A stretch of 64,000 bases of DNA from positions 1 to 64,000 of the forward strand of contig NZ_JAGGPQ010000009.1 in NCBI RefSeq assembly GCF_018613675.1, given 5' to 3'. The notes under the pieces were generated by a model. That model was given only the letters and a program-made list of their open reading frames with translations, searched no databases and was not told the DNA's origin. Shown here one piece after another: positions 33,937-43,098 of this stretch. The position numbers were made by a program, and so were the translations under genes. This DNA is from Arthrobacter sp. ISL-85 (GTDB taxonomy: Bacteria > Actinomycetota > Actinomycetes > Actinomycetales > Micrococcaceae). Every line of letters starts with the position of its first letter. Position 1 is the first letter of the stretch.

Positions 33937-35106
33937 TTGAGTCAGACCCAGACGCCCACTTTGGCTTGCGTTGATGCAAGCCCAGGAGCAGCTACGAAAT
34001 CAATGTACGAGCCCATTCCTCCCTCGGTGAAGGGGGCTTTGCGGGTAGTCGTGTTGGTGCCGGCCTACAACGAGGCGAGCTCGATCGGCGCCACCCTTGA
34101 TGGCTTGATGCTGCAGTCACGCCAGGCGGACCTGGTGGTGGTGATTCCCAACGGATGCACCGATACCACCGCCCTGGAGGCCCGGAAGTACCCGGTGACC
34201 GTGATGGAGCTGCCCCGGCTGGAGCACCGCAAATCAGAAGCCCTGAACCGGGCGTGGAACGAATACGCGTACGACGCCGACGTGGTGGTCTGCCTTGACG
34301 CGGACACCGTGCTTCCCCCCAACGCCCTGGCAGCGTGGGAGCGCGAGTTCAGCGGCCGGCGGGCTGCGCGGCTGGGTGGGTCGTCCTCGAAGTTTACGAT
34401 GCAGGACCCCGGATTCCTCTCCAGGCTGCAGAAGGCAGAGTTCGCCACCTGGACGGACACCGCCCTGCGCCGCCGGCAGACGTCCGTCCTGGCAGGGACG
34501 GGATGCGCGATCAACAATGCGGTCCTGCGGCAGATCGCAGCCCGGGACGACCGTGAGGGGCCGTGGGTCTACACCTCCCAGGTGGAGGACTTTGAGCTGA
34601 CCTACCGGATCCGGGAGCTGGGGTACGTCTGCCAGGTCTCCCCTGACGTCCGCGCTTACACGGACTCGATGAAGACCATCAAGGCGTTGTGGGGCCAGCG
34701 GATGAAGTGGCAGGTGGGAACGGTCGAGGACCTCCTGGTGCTGGGCATCAACCGGCTGACCCTCCGTGACTGGGGCCAGCAGGCCATGGGGCTGCTGGGC
34801 GTTTTCCTGAAGCTCCTGTGGATCGCCGTCATTGTCCTGTCACTCGCCCTGGGCGTTTTCCAGTTCGTCTTGTTCTGGTGGCTGGTTCCCGTGTTGTTCG
34901 TTGCGCTGGACATCAAGCGCGCGTTGCGGATTCCGCACCGGGACTGGAAGGACATCCTTCTGGCCGCCACCTTTTTCCCCCAGGAATTGTTCATGTGGCT
35001 GCGGTCCGGGTGGTTTCTTGCCTCCTGGTGCGCGGTCCTGACCACCAAGATCACCCGACGGCGGATCGACCGTTGGGAAGCCCAATACACCGCAGAGGAC
35101 ATCTGA
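33937..35106 (+). CDS. membrane GT2 glycosyltransferase, 389 aa
   Basis: Processive family 2 transferase. RVVVLVPAYNEASSIGATLD opens the GT-A domain, VVVCLDADTVLPPNALAAWE holds the D-x-D, QVEDFELTYRIRELGY holds the base of the E-D motif, and QRMKWQ is the variant of the QxxRW product-binding motif. Three or four membrane helices follow residue about 270 (LLGVFLKLLWIAVIVLSLAL and others). TTG 33937 is the longest start; ATG 34003 is a reasonable alternative. With the GH26 enzyme and the LAxTG peptide next to it, it probably makes an exported polysaccharide. Confidence 0.85.
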   Translation: MSQTQTPTLACVDASPGAATKSMYEPIPPSVKGALRVVVLVPAYNEASSIGATLDGLMLQSRQADLVVVIPNGCTDTTALEARKYPVTVMELPRLEHRKSEALNRAWNEYAYDADVVVCLDADTVLPPNALAAWEREFSGRRAARLGGSSSKFTMQDPGFLSRLQKAEFATWTDTALRRRQTSVLAGTGCAINNAVLRQIAARDDREGPWVYTSQVEDFELTYRIRELGYVCQVSPDVRAYTDSMKTIKALWGQRMKWQVGTVEDLLVLGINRLTLRDWGQQAMGLLGVFLKLLWIAVIVLSLALGVFQFVLFWWLVPVLFVALDIKRALRIPHRDWKDILLAATFFPQELFMWLRSGWFLASWCAVLTTKITRRRIDRWEAQYTAEDI

Positions 35107-35109
35107 ATC

Positions 35110-35268
35110 ATGTACGGAATGACCACCACTATCCCCGCTACCGGAGCTGCCACCCTGGCCTACACGGGCCTGAACGTCGGCTCGTCGCTTCTCACGGGCA
35201 TGGGCGTCGTGCTTATCGGCGTGGCCCTGCTTTCACTGCTGCGTAAGGGAAGCAAGGTCAGGCCCTGA
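35110..35268 (+). CDS. tiny LAxTG sorting-signal membrane peptide, 52 aa
   Basis: ATG 35110 begins three bases after the GT2 stop codon. The peptide is TTTIPATGAATLAYTGLNVG, then a hydrophobic helix (LTGMGVVLIGVALLSLL) and a basic tail RKGSKVRP. LAYTG followed by a membrane helix and positive tail is exactly the layout of a sortase (LAxTG, class E type) cell-wall sorting signal, but no protein domain and no signal peptide precede it. It could mark a polysaccharide synthase partner, or it may be a free anchor. It is too short for usual gene finders. Confidence 0.6.
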   Translation: MYGMTTTIPATGAATLAYTGLNVGSSLLTGMGVVLIGVALLSLLRKGSKVRP

Positions 35269-35330
35269 TGCCGCCCGCACTGGCCCGGCCTGGAGCATCC
35301 GGGCCAGCTGCGGAGGGTCAGGAAACCCGG

Positions 35331-36563
35331 TCAGGACGTGCGCCGGGCCAGCAGGGCGTTCTTGAACGCTGTGGCGGAAGTGGTGCTGCTGTTGATCCGC
35401 CAGTCCGTTTCCTTTTGCATGTTGAACCACACGAAGCCCATCACATCGGGCTGGGCCGCCAGGTAGGACACCAGGGACGTATTCCACGCAGCCTTGTCGC
35501 CGCCGGCTTCGCTCGAGGCCGTCTCGGCAATCAGGATCGGGACTGCCGGGGCAAGGGAACGCAGTTGGGCGATGCCCGGCGCGAAGAGGTCCTGCGGGGA
35601 GATCCAGGCGCTCCAGGATGCGGAAGTTCCCCAGTTGTAGCCGTCCAGGGCCACAACATCCACGTAGCCAGCCCCCGGGTACAGCCCGGCCAGGTCCGTG
35701 GAGCCGTAGTACGGGACGTTGGGGCTCCAGACCCACGAAACATTGCTGGCGCCCTGGGCGGCGATGACGTCGTGAACGTGCCGCCAGGCCTGGACGTAAT
35801 CCCCGGGCTGGTTGCCGTTGACGCTTTCGGCCCACGGGTACCAGTCGCCATTCATTTCGTGGGCAAACCGCAGCTGGACCGGGTAACCCCAGGAGGCCAG
35901 CGCCCGGCCCCATTGGGCGATGTGCGCATCGAAATCGCCGGCGGTGATCCTGGCCAGGCTGTACGCGGGCTGGTCTACGCCGCCGCCCCAGAGCCAGGGC
36001 TCCCAGGTGACCAGCGGCACGGCGCCCCGTGCGCGGAGGGCGTTCATCTCGGTGATGGGTGCCGGCTGCGCGAAGTCCTCGTAGAACAGCACGCTGGACG
36101 GGGCTTCACCGGCAAGAACTGCCACGTCGTCGAGCTCGCTGCCGGCCAGGGGGCCTCCGGCTGTGGCTGCGCCGAAGCGGAGCCTGGCCGTACTGATGGG
36201 CGGCACCGCCGGGGTTGGCGCGGCAACCGTGAACACGGCCGAAGCCTGAACCGAGGACGTCTTGGCGGTCACCGTGACCTTGCCCGTGGCTGTTGCCGGG
36301 ATGGTGGCGGGGGCGCTGAACGCGCCGGCCGCCGTCGTCTTCAAGGGAAAAGTAGCCGAGCCCACCACTACGGTTCCGGTGGTGGAGGCTTTGAAGCCGC
36401 TGCCGGTGACCGTGATGGAGGTTCCGGCAGGTCCCGTGGCGGGACTCAGGGAAATCTGGGCCACAGCTGCCTGCGCGGCCACGGGCTGAACCACCGTCAT
36501 GGCCAGGGCAAGGCCCAGGCCTGCGGCCACAGCCGCCAAGTGCGTCTTGATGGATGTGAGCAA
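35331..36563 (-). CDS. secreted GH26 glycoside hydrolase with IPT/TIG domain, 410 aa
   Basis: Signal peptide (AAGLGLALAMTVVQPVAAQA, cut near AQA). Residues about 35-115 are an IPT/TIG immunoglobulin-like domain (ISLSPATGPAGTSITVTGSG). The catalytic barrel follows: LRFAHEMNGDWYPW carries the acid/base Glu at about 236, and PILIAETASSEAGG the nucleophile Glu at about 347. GH26 enzymes are mostly beta-mannanases. It is convergent with the GT2 gene, which suggests trimming or release of the same polymer; that link is inference. Confidence 0.9.
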   Translation of the reverse strand: MLTSIKTHLAAVAAGLGLALAMTVVQPVAAQAAVAQISLSPATGPAGTSITVTGSGFKASTTGTVVVGSATFPLKTTAAGAFSAPATIPATATGKVTVTAKTSSVQASAVFTVAAPTPAVPPISTARLRFGAATAGGPLAGSELDDVAVLAGEAPSSVLFYEDFAQPAPITEMNALRARGAVPLVTWEPWLWGGGVDQPAYSLARITAGDFDAHIAQWGRALASWGYPVQLRFAHEMNGDWYPWAESVNGNQPGDYVQAWRHVHDVIAAQGASNVSWVWSPNVPYYGSTDLAGLYPGAGYVDVVALDGYNWGTSASWSAWISPQDLFAPGIAQLRSLAPAVPILIAETASSEAGGDKAAWNTSLVSYLAAQPDVMGFVWFNMQKETDWRINSSTTSATAFKNALLARRTS

Positions 36564-36774
36564 GGCTATCGGTCCCCAGAATCGTCGTGGCAGCCAGGTT
36601 TACTGCCGGCCAGCTGCGCCGGGCGGCGCATTCCTGATCGTAAGGGCCGTGCGGTGAAGTTGATCGGGCCTTGATCGAATTCTGTGGAAAAACTGTGTCA
36701 GGACTGCGCCAGGGCGGTCCGGGAACGGATGCGTGTGCCCCTCCACCTACATCAAGGAAAGAAGAGGTGAATCT

Positions 36775-37089
36775 GTGGATGAAGACCATCTGAAGGGGAC
36801 CAACGATCCGGGCCCTAGGGTCGTAGATCTGGCCGTTTTGGAAAGGCTGCGTGAGGAACTGGATGACGACGAGGGCTGGCTCTTCCTTCAGCGGGTCGGT
36901 TCTGGGTGGCGGTACTCGAACAGTCACGGTCAACGAGCCGGCTTTGGGACTTCAGGTGAGCCGGTAGCCTACTCCCCGGACCGTTTCGATCCAGCGTGGG
37001 TTGCCGTGGTCGTCTCCGAGGTTTCGGCGGAGTTGGCCGGTGTGGACTTCCACTGCCCGTTCCTGCGCGGAGCTGACGAAGGTTCCTGA
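36775..37089 (+). pseudogene. Hpt-like N-terminal remnant
   Basis: A good AGAAGAGGTG precedes GTG 36775. The sequence VVDLAVLERLREELDDDEG is the first helix of an Hpt (histidine phosphotransfer) protein as found in actinobacteria. The histidine-bearing helix is missing, and the rest of the frame runs antisense into the response-regulator gene. It is therefore a truncated gene; a real short product is possible but unlikely to transfer phosphate. Confidence 0.4.
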
Positions 37090-37736
37090 GCCGTAGGGCT
37101 CGTTGCGCAGCCCGGGGACCAGCTCCGCTCTGGTCTGGACTCGACGGCCGTTATCCATGAGTGCCAGCAAAAGATCGAATTTGGTGCGGGTGAGGTGGAC
37201 GGGGGCACCGTCAACCTCGACAGTGCGGGTCGCTTCATGAACGCGAAGCCCGTGATGCTCGAAGTCGTATTCCACAGGGCCGGACCGTTTTGTCGGTGAA
37301 AGGGGGTCTGGCAGGGTCGGGGCAGCGGAGTGTCCATGATCTGCTGTCGGCGCCTCTGCGGCGGGAGTTCTGGGGCGTCGAAGCAGCGCCCGGACGCGGG
37401 CGAGCAGTTCCCGTGGCCTGAATGGTTTGGTGATGTAGTCGTCAGCGCCTGCCTCTAGAGCTATTACTGCGTCCGCTTCGTCTGCCAGGCGGGAGATCAT
37501 GATCAGGTAGGCCTCGCTAAAGCCCCGGATCCGGCGTAAAGCTTCGATTCCGCCGAAGTCAGGCAACCCCACGTCCATGGTCACGACAACAGGGTTATAG
37601 GCCGCGACGGCTTTCACTCCCTCACCAGCCGATGACACGGGTGAACCGTGAAACCGGACTGCACCAGCAGCTTCGCCAGTGCTTCCCTGACAGCGGGGTC
37701 GTCCTTTACGACAACAGCCATTCCCTGCCCAGCCAT
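36952..37736 (-). pseudogene. OmpR-family response regulator with frameshift in the receiver
   Basis: The gene begins MAGQGMAVVVKDDPAVREAL, but this frame stops after 40 codons. The rest of the receiver continues one base out of phase: VSSAGEGVKAVAAYNPVVVT, MDVGLPDFGG (phospho-acceptor Asp), GADDYITKPFRPRELLARV. The C-terminal winged helix is complete (LRVHEATRTVEVDGAPVHLT, WIETVRGVGYRLT). One indel near 37640 would restore a normal regulator of about 260 residues. Whether the shift is real cannot be told from the sequence. Confidence 0.72.
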
Positions 37737-38113
37737 ACCTGGTCCTTCCGCTAAACCTGTGGTGCAGATCAAGTTCTAGCCGCGGCGGATCAAGAACAGG
37801 GCGTTGCGGGCGCAGGAATGGATCAATAATCGGACAATCTAGCCGTAAACGGACGGCCGGTGGGTTTGCGGCTGGCATTATCAGGTAGAGAAACCCCGGA
37901 CGATACCTGGGGAAAGAAACGATCATTCACCGCTGATCTCATCCGGAGGCGTCGGCCCTGCGTGCTGTCCTGTTGAAGATGCTGCCCGGGTTCTCCTGGG
38001 ATGTATGGGGTGGAACTGATCCGCCGATGTGGTGACCGGGCGCTTAGGCAGGGTTCCGAGGATCGGCAGGACTGTTGGGTTATCGTGCCATCACAGGAAA
38101 GGGGGGGGAAGGT
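37737..38113. other. 377-base intergenic region
   Basis: This lies between the divergent response-regulator and LOV-GGDEF-EAL genes and should hold both promoters. I see no gene and no clear palindrome. Confidence 0.35.
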
Positions 38114-40264
38114 TTGCAGCTGAAACGCTTTGCTCATAAAGAATCGCTGGCGCAGGGGTTGACCGGCCCTGAGCGCTGTGAGGCCAGTAGGTTGGTGCCG
38201 GGTCCGGCGGAGAACGCTCAGGCAGAAGTTGCCCCGGTATCGGCTGCTTTGCTCGCCCGTGCCCTGGATACGGTTTCTGAAGCCTCCCTCATCACTGACG
38301 CGAAACAGAACGTGCTGTACGCGAACCAGGCCTTCGAAGCGGTCACGGGATACAGCCAGGAGGAGATCCTCGGCCGGAATTGCCGGATCCTTCAAGGACC
38401 TGGCTCGGACCCTGAAACGGTCTTGATGATGAGGGCTGTGCTGGGCCGCGGAGAAACGTTGCGCTGTGAAATTCTGAATTACCGCAAAAACGGGACGCCG
38501 TTCTGGAACGGTCTGACTATTTCCGCCCTGCGCGGGGCTGCTGGTTCCATTACTCACTTCGTGAGCGTGCAACGCGATATCACGTCCCAGAAAACCCTGC
38601 AGGAACAACTGCAGTTCATGGCGTTGAATGATCCGGTCACTGGCCTGCCCAACCGGACAGCTCTGGAACAGTATCTGTCCCAAACCGAAGACACCTCTGC
38701 CGGCCTCACAGCAGTCGGGATCATCGATCTTGACGACTTCAAAACCGTCAACGACCGCCATGGACATGAAACCGGGGACGTGCTACTGGCCAAGCTCGCC
38801 CGAAGGCTTGGAAAGCGAACCCGTGACCAGGACTTCCTGGCCCACTTGGGCGGAGACGAATTCGTCGTTGTCATCACAGGACTGTCCCCGGAAGACCCTG
38901 TGAAAGAACTAAGCCATATTGCCGAGGCTCTCCACGATGCAGTGGACACTAACTTCACACTGGAGCCCGGTGTGCGCGTCCGGGCGGCAATGAGCATGGG
39001 CCTTGCCCTTTGGGCGTCAGGCCCAAATGGTGGTAACGCCGCCCTTCGACGCGCTGATGCCGCTTTGTACCGGCTCAAAGCCCGAAAAGGGGACCGTGAT
39101 AAATGGTGGCATCTGGAGGACCGTATCCCCACCGGGGAAAGAACCCTCGCCCCGGCCGCGGGCGGGCTGAGCCCCAACGGCACCCTCGACTCCCCCATCC
39201 CCGCCCTGGTCCAGGAATACAAAAGCCGGCTCTTTGATGGCGGGCTGGTCATGTACTACCAGCCGATCATGGACCTGCGCACCCACCAGATCCACTGCGC
39301 CGAGGCACTGACCAGACTCGTCCTGGGTGACGGGACCGTCGTCCCGGCAGGTACCTTCCTGCCACATCTCAACACGGAGGACACCAATGCGCTGCTCCGG
39401 GCCGGGCTGGACCAGGTCCTGGGCCAGCTCACGGCGTGGGATGGACTGGGCTACCGTCTGAACGTCAGTGTCAACCTCTCCCCGTCCACTCTCCTGAACC
39501 CTGACTGCACACGGTGGGTTGCCACTGCCCTGAACCGGTACAACTTCCCCCCAGAACGGCTCACCTTCGAACTACTCGAAACCAGCAAGGCCGACGATGA
39601 AGCCCAGCAACGAGGCATTCATGAGCTCCTCGAACTCGGGGTCGGCCTCGCGCTTGATGACTTGGGATCCGGTCACAGCACCCTACGGCGGCTCACAGCG
39701 CTGCCGTTCAAAACCGTCAAAATCGACCGGCAGCTTCTCCACCAATTTTCGTCCTCCCCCGTGAAAACCATGACGTTCCTTTCCAGCATGGTCTCCATGG
39801 GCCAGGACATGGGCTGGGCCATGGTCGCCGAAGGCCTCGAGAACGCCGACCTCACCGAAGCGGTACGGATCCTGGGCATCCCGTACGGCCAGGGCTTCCA
39901 CCTCGCCAAGCCGATGCCCGGTGACAACATCCCGGACTGGATAACAAAGAACTCACAGCAGGAGAACACAGACCTGATCACCACCTACGCCGGCGCTCTC
40001 GCCTACCACTGGCAATTCACACGCCTGAAAACCCCCCACACCCACACCCTGCAGTCCTGCCCCCTCACACCTTTCCTGACAAAACACGCCAAAAACGGCG
40101 TCATTCAGGGCCTGCACGGGGAACTCCACTCAGGCCGATCCCACTACGCCCCGGCGTCGGAGGAACTCCTGCAATGGATGGTTAACAACGTCACCGATGG
40201 TCAAAGAAACAAACCCATACTCCCCTTCAGGCAGCCAGCCCTCCTTGGGCGACCACCTTGGTAA
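38114..40264 (+). CDS. LOV-GGDEF-EAL protein (c-di-GMP signalling), 716 aa
   Basis: After about 45 residues a PAS domain of LOV type follows: YANQAFEAVTGYSQEEILGR, then NCRILQG with the flavin-binding Cys, NYRKNGTPFWNGLTISAL and FVSVQRDIT with its Gln. Next come GGDEF (IIDLDDFKTVNDRHGHETGD, HLGGDEFVVV, intact) and EAL (YYQPIMDLRTHQIHCAEALT, NVSVNLSP, FELLET, ALDDLGSGHSTLRRL, VAEGLEN). Intact motifs suggest both cyclase and phosphodiesterase potential, tuned by blue light. Start TTG 38114 follows a G-rich Shine-Dalgarno; TTG 38075 is possible. The last 110 residues are an unknown tail. Confidence 0.9.
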   Translation: MQLKRFAHKESLAQGLTGPERCEASRLVPGPAENAQAEVAPVSAALLARALDTVSEASLITDAKQNVLYANQAFEAVTGYSQEEILGRNCRILQGPGSDPETVLMMRAVLGRGETLRCEILNYRKNGTPFWNGLTISALRGAAGSITHFVSVQRDITSQKTLQEQLQFMALNDPVTGLPNRTALEQYLSQTEDTSAGLTAVGIIDLDDFKTVNDRHGHETGDVLLAKLARRLGKRTRDQDFLAHLGGDEFVVVITGLSPEDPVKELSHIAEALHDAVDTNFTLEPGVRVRAAMSMGLALWASGPNGGNAALRRADAALYRLKARKGDRDKWWHLEDRIPTGERTLAPAAGGLSPNGTLDSPIPALVQEYKSRLFDGGLVMYYQPIMDLRTHQIHCAEALTRLVLGDGTVVPAGTFLPHLNTEDTNALLRAGLDQVLGQLTAWDGLGYRLNVSVNLSPSTLLNPDCTRWVATALNRYNFPPERLTFELLETSKADDEAQQRGIHELLELGVGLALDDLGSGHSTLRRLTALPFKTVKIDRQLLHQFSSSPVKTMTFLSSMVSMGQDMGWAMVAEGLENADLTEAVRILGIPYGQGFHLAKPMPGDNIPDWITKNSQQENTDLITTYAGALAYHWQFTRLKTPHTHTLQSCPLTPFLTKHAKNGVIQGLHGELHSGRSHYAPASEELLQWMVNNVTDGQRNKPILPFRQPALLGRPPW

Positions 40265-40452
40265 AGGCCTAAGTACCCGCACGGCTGCGTCACCAATCCC
40301 GGAAAACAGCCAAAGCAGCCCGAGGACGCCGGCAGAAACTGCTGTCACGGAAGTCAAAGGGCCGTCAGCATCTGTAGTATCCCAACAGAATTACGCCTGA
40401 GCCCCCGCCCCGTTCCCATCCAACCGCTGCACGAGAGAGCAGAGACACCGCT

Positions 40453-41640
40453 ATGACCGTTCCGCCCCCTGCCCGGCTCCGGGACCTCCGCATCGCCCCT
40501 GATGAGCCGGCAAGGTTGAAATCCCTCGCCGAAACCGGGCTGCTTGACTCACCGGCCGAGGAAGGGTTTGACCGGATCACCAGGCTCGCGCAGAAACTCT
40601 TCGGTGTCAGCGCCGCTTCCGTGGCCCTGATCGGCGAGGACAGGCAGTTCCTCAAATCCGTCGTCGGGGACCTTGAGGTGAACGCCCCGAGGGAAGTGTC
40701 TTTCTGCACCCATACGATCCTCACACCCCATACCCTCGTTGTTGAAGACGCCCAGCAAGACGAAAGGTTCAGCAACAATCCGTTGGTCCTGGGCCAACCC
40801 AACATCCGTTTCTACGCCGGGCAACCCCTGCAGGGACCGGGCGGCCATAACATCGGCACCCTGTGCATCATCGACCAGGAGCCCAGGACATTCACTGAGG
40901 AACAAAAACAGGTCCTCCACGACCTCGCCGCGATCGCCCAACGCGAAATCAATGTCCGCACCGACCTCAAAAATGGGGCCAAAATCCAGCAAGCCCACCT
41001 GCCCGGAAGCGCTCCATCCCTGCCCGGCTACGACATCAGCGCGTACTGCCGGCCGGCAGGTGAGCTCTCCGGAGACTTCTACGACTGGCACGTCATCAGC
41101 GGCCGGTTTCGGTTCACCCTGGCAGATGTCATGGGTAAAGGGACCGGACCGGCAATCCTCACCGCAACCGTCCGGGCAGGCCTGCGCGCAACGGCCGCGC
41201 TCGACCCCGCCGCGGCACTGACGGCGGTATCGGAGGAACTGCTCACCAACCTGGCACGGAGCGAATCGTTCGTGACCGCGTTCCACGCCGAATTGGACCC
41301 GGCCACGGGAACGGTCCGCTACTCCGACGCCGGGCACGGTCTCGCCCACCACGTAACAGGCGACGGTGCCATCACCAGGCTGCCCACCTCAAACGCGCCG
41401 CTGGGGATTATGGCCGGGATGCAGTGGCACACTCGCGGCATCACCCTCAACCACGGGGATTCCCTCATCATCCCCAGCGACGGGGTCCTCGAACTCCTCC
41501 ACGAAGACCTGGACGACCTCGCAGCAGCACTGAAGCAGCTAACCACCAGCACCGATATCCCCGCCGATCTGAACCGGATGGCCATCGGTTCAGGGTCCCC
41601 CAGCGACGACGTCACCGTCCTGATCCTCCGCAGAACCTGA
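40453..41640 (+). CDS. GAF-PP2C (SpoIIE/RsbU-type) phosphatase, 395 aa
   Basis: Residues about 35-165 form a GAF domain (FDRITRLAQKLFGVSAASVA, PREVSFCTHTILTPHTLVVE, NIRFYAGQPLQ). The phosphatase domain follows: AYCRPAGELSGDFYDWHVIS, FTLADVMGKGTGPAIL, RYSDAGHGLAHHV and GSPSDDVTVLIL. The metal-binding Asp residues are all present. Such proteins dephosphorylate STAS anti-anti-sigma factors. The STAS and kinase genes lie 500 bases downstream. It may be driven by the same promoter region as the LOV protein. Confidence 0.9.
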   Translation: MTVPPPARLRDLRIAPDEPARLKSLAETGLLDSPAEEGFDRITRLAQKLFGVSAASVALIGEDRQFLKSVVGDLEVNAPREVSFCTHTILTPHTLVVEDAQQDERFSNNPLVLGQPNIRFYAGQPLQGPGGHNIGTLCIIDQEPRTFTEEQKQVLHDLAAIAQREINVRTDLKNGAKIQQAHLPGSAPSLPGYDISAYCRPAGELSGDFYDWHVISGRFRFTLADVMGKGTGPAILTATVRAGLRATAALDPAAALTAVSEELLTNLARSESFVTAFHAELDPATGTVRYSDAGHGLAHHVTGDGAITRLPTSNAPLGIMAGMQWHTRGITLNHGDSLIIPSDGVLELLHEDLDDLAAALKQLTTSTDIPADLNRMAIGSGSPSDDVTVLILRRT

Positions 41641-41786
41641 AACAACAACGGAGATCTCGCCCCTTCACTTACCGCTGACGGTCACGAGTCGCGATCGCGT
41701 GCACCCCGAGACCCTGTTGCTGTTGCTGCCCCGCTCCATCATGTACGCCTTCGACTTTCGCTGTATTCCTGACCCAAGGAGAAACC

Positions 41787-42008
41787 ATGGAAGCCGTGCT
41801 CACCGCACCCGTCCTCACCGTTACTGTCACCGACCGGGACAGCAGAGACGTGGACTTGGAGGCTGCCGTCATCGCCATGAGAGAACAGGCCCTCCTCGGC
41901 GGCCGACAGGGAATACTTGTCACACGGCACGCACCGGGGAAATTCACCGTCGAACTCAGCGACGATGTGCCCTTCGGTTTCACACATGAAAGGGACGCCA
42001 CGATCTGA
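41787..42008 (+). CDS. hypothetical protein, 73 aa
   Basis: ATG 41787 follows AAGGAGAAACC. The order strand-helix-strand-strand (VLTVTVTDRDSRD, LEAAVIAMREQALLG, GILVTRHAPGKFTVELSDDV) suggests a small alpha-beta protein. It lies between the phosphatase and STAS genes in the same direction, so it may belong to this signalling block. I do not recognise the family. Confidence 0.62.
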   Translation: MEAVLTAPVLTVTVTDRDSRDVDLEAAVIAMREQALLGGRQGILVTRHAPGKFTVELSDDVPFGFTHERDATI

Positions 42009-42139
42009 ACGCGGCGCCTACCGTAACGGCCTGCGCCCCTGACATTTAGTGGCAGGTGCCAGCAGGAAAAGCGGCCCGGGCGGTGGTCTTGAGAGAGTTA
42101 TGAAACGGCCGGGAAAATGGCCACTACAAGAGGATAAAA

Positions 42140-42472
42140 ATGAATTTTACGTCTGAGCTCAGGGATTCTTACGCGGAAGTGACGGCGGACGGCCGGCTCA
42201 ATATGGTTGCCGCGCCCCAGCTAAGGGAGTTCATCGGGAACCTGATCACTGACGGGTCCCCCCGTATTGTCCTGAACCTGGAGAAGACCAGCTTCATGGA
42301 TTCCTCAGGCCTGGGCGCGCTCATCGGTTGCCTCAAAGCGGCCCGGCAGGCCGGTGGGGACCTCCGGATTGCTGGGGTCACCCCGCAGGTGAGGATGGTG
42401 CTGCAGCTGACAAGTATGGACAAGGTTCTTGCCCCTTACGCCACTGTTGAAGAGGCATTCAGCAATGACTGA
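42140..42472 (+). CDS. STAS-domain anti-sigma factor antagonist, 110 aa
   Basis: The whole protein is a STAS domain: YAEVTADGRLNMVAAPQLRE, IVLNLEKTSFMDSSGLGALI with the phosphorylatable Ser in MDSSGLG, and a final helix LTSMDKVLAPYATVEEAF. Unphosphorylated it binds the kinase encoded next and frees a sigma factor. AAGAGGATAAAA precedes the start. Its gene overlaps the kinase gene by eight bases, the classic rsbV-rsbW arrangement. Confidence 0.93.
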   Translation: MNFTSELRDSYAEVTADGRLNMVAAPQLREFIGNLITDGSPRIVLNLEKTSFMDSSGLGALIGCLKAARQAGGDLRIAGVTPQVRMVLQLTSMDKVLAPYATVEEAFSND

Positions 42473-42887
42473 GGTTATTGCCTCGCGCAGCTTCCGCGGA
42501 ACCGCGGCCGAGGACGCCATCGAATCCGTGCACAACGATCTGGAAAGCCTGTGGCTGGAAGTGCCCTTCGTCCAGGACATCGACCAGATGACGTTCACTA
42601 CGGCGGTCATCGAGTCCGCGTCCAACGTCGTTCAGCACGCTGAACCGGCAGGACAGGCCGAGGTGGAGCTTGGTGTGGACATCGTTGTCTGCCGCACGCT
42701 GCTGCAGGCCCGCGTCAGCGCCTTTCACGCCAAACCGCCGTTCGGTCCAATGGAACCGGGAACCCCCGGCAAAGACGCGGAGTCCGGCCGGGGCCTGGCG
42801 CTGATCCAAGCGCTGGTCACCACCGTCAACTTCGAACGGCAGGACAGCACCAACACCTGGGTGCTGTCCCGGACACCACCCCACTGA
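42465..42887 (+). CDS. RsbW-like anti-sigma factor kinase, 140 aa
   Basis: A GHKL-type ATPase domain: FTTAVIESASNVVQHAEPAG is the N-box with its Asn, and GTPGKDAESGRGLALIQALV holds the G1/G2 glycine motifs. The starting MTEVIASRSFRGTAAEDAIE is typical of serine-kinase anti-sigma factors. ATG 42465 overlaps the STAS gene. It is expected to bind and inhibit a stress sigma factor and to phosphorylate the STAS protein. The sigma factor itself is not in the window. Confidence 0.88.
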   Translation: MTEVIASRSFRGTAAEDAIESVHNDLESLWLEVPFVQDIDQMTFTTAVIESASNVVQHAEPAGQAEVELGVDIVVCRTLLQARVSAFHAKPPFGPMEPGTPGKDAESGRGLALIQALVTTVNFERQDSTNTWVLSRTPPH

Positions 42888-43098
42888 ACCCGGCAGCAAC
42901 GAACAGCCGAGCTGAACGGGAGCCCTGAAAGCCGGAAAGTTACGCACTGCTCAAGGCTCAACCGCTGCCGTCAGGCTCCCCCAGCCACCCCCAATCAAAC
43001 GCAGAACCCGAGCCCGACGAAACCCATCGAAGGACCGCAAAGTGGGACCCATCCCGGTGGCCCGCGGCAATCCGGCGCCCGAAAAGAAACAGAGAGTG

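Noticed and set aside
35268..36674. 468-codon plus-strand frame rich in Gly and Arg
   Set aside because: It is antisense to the GH26 gene, which has signal peptide and both catalytic motifs.
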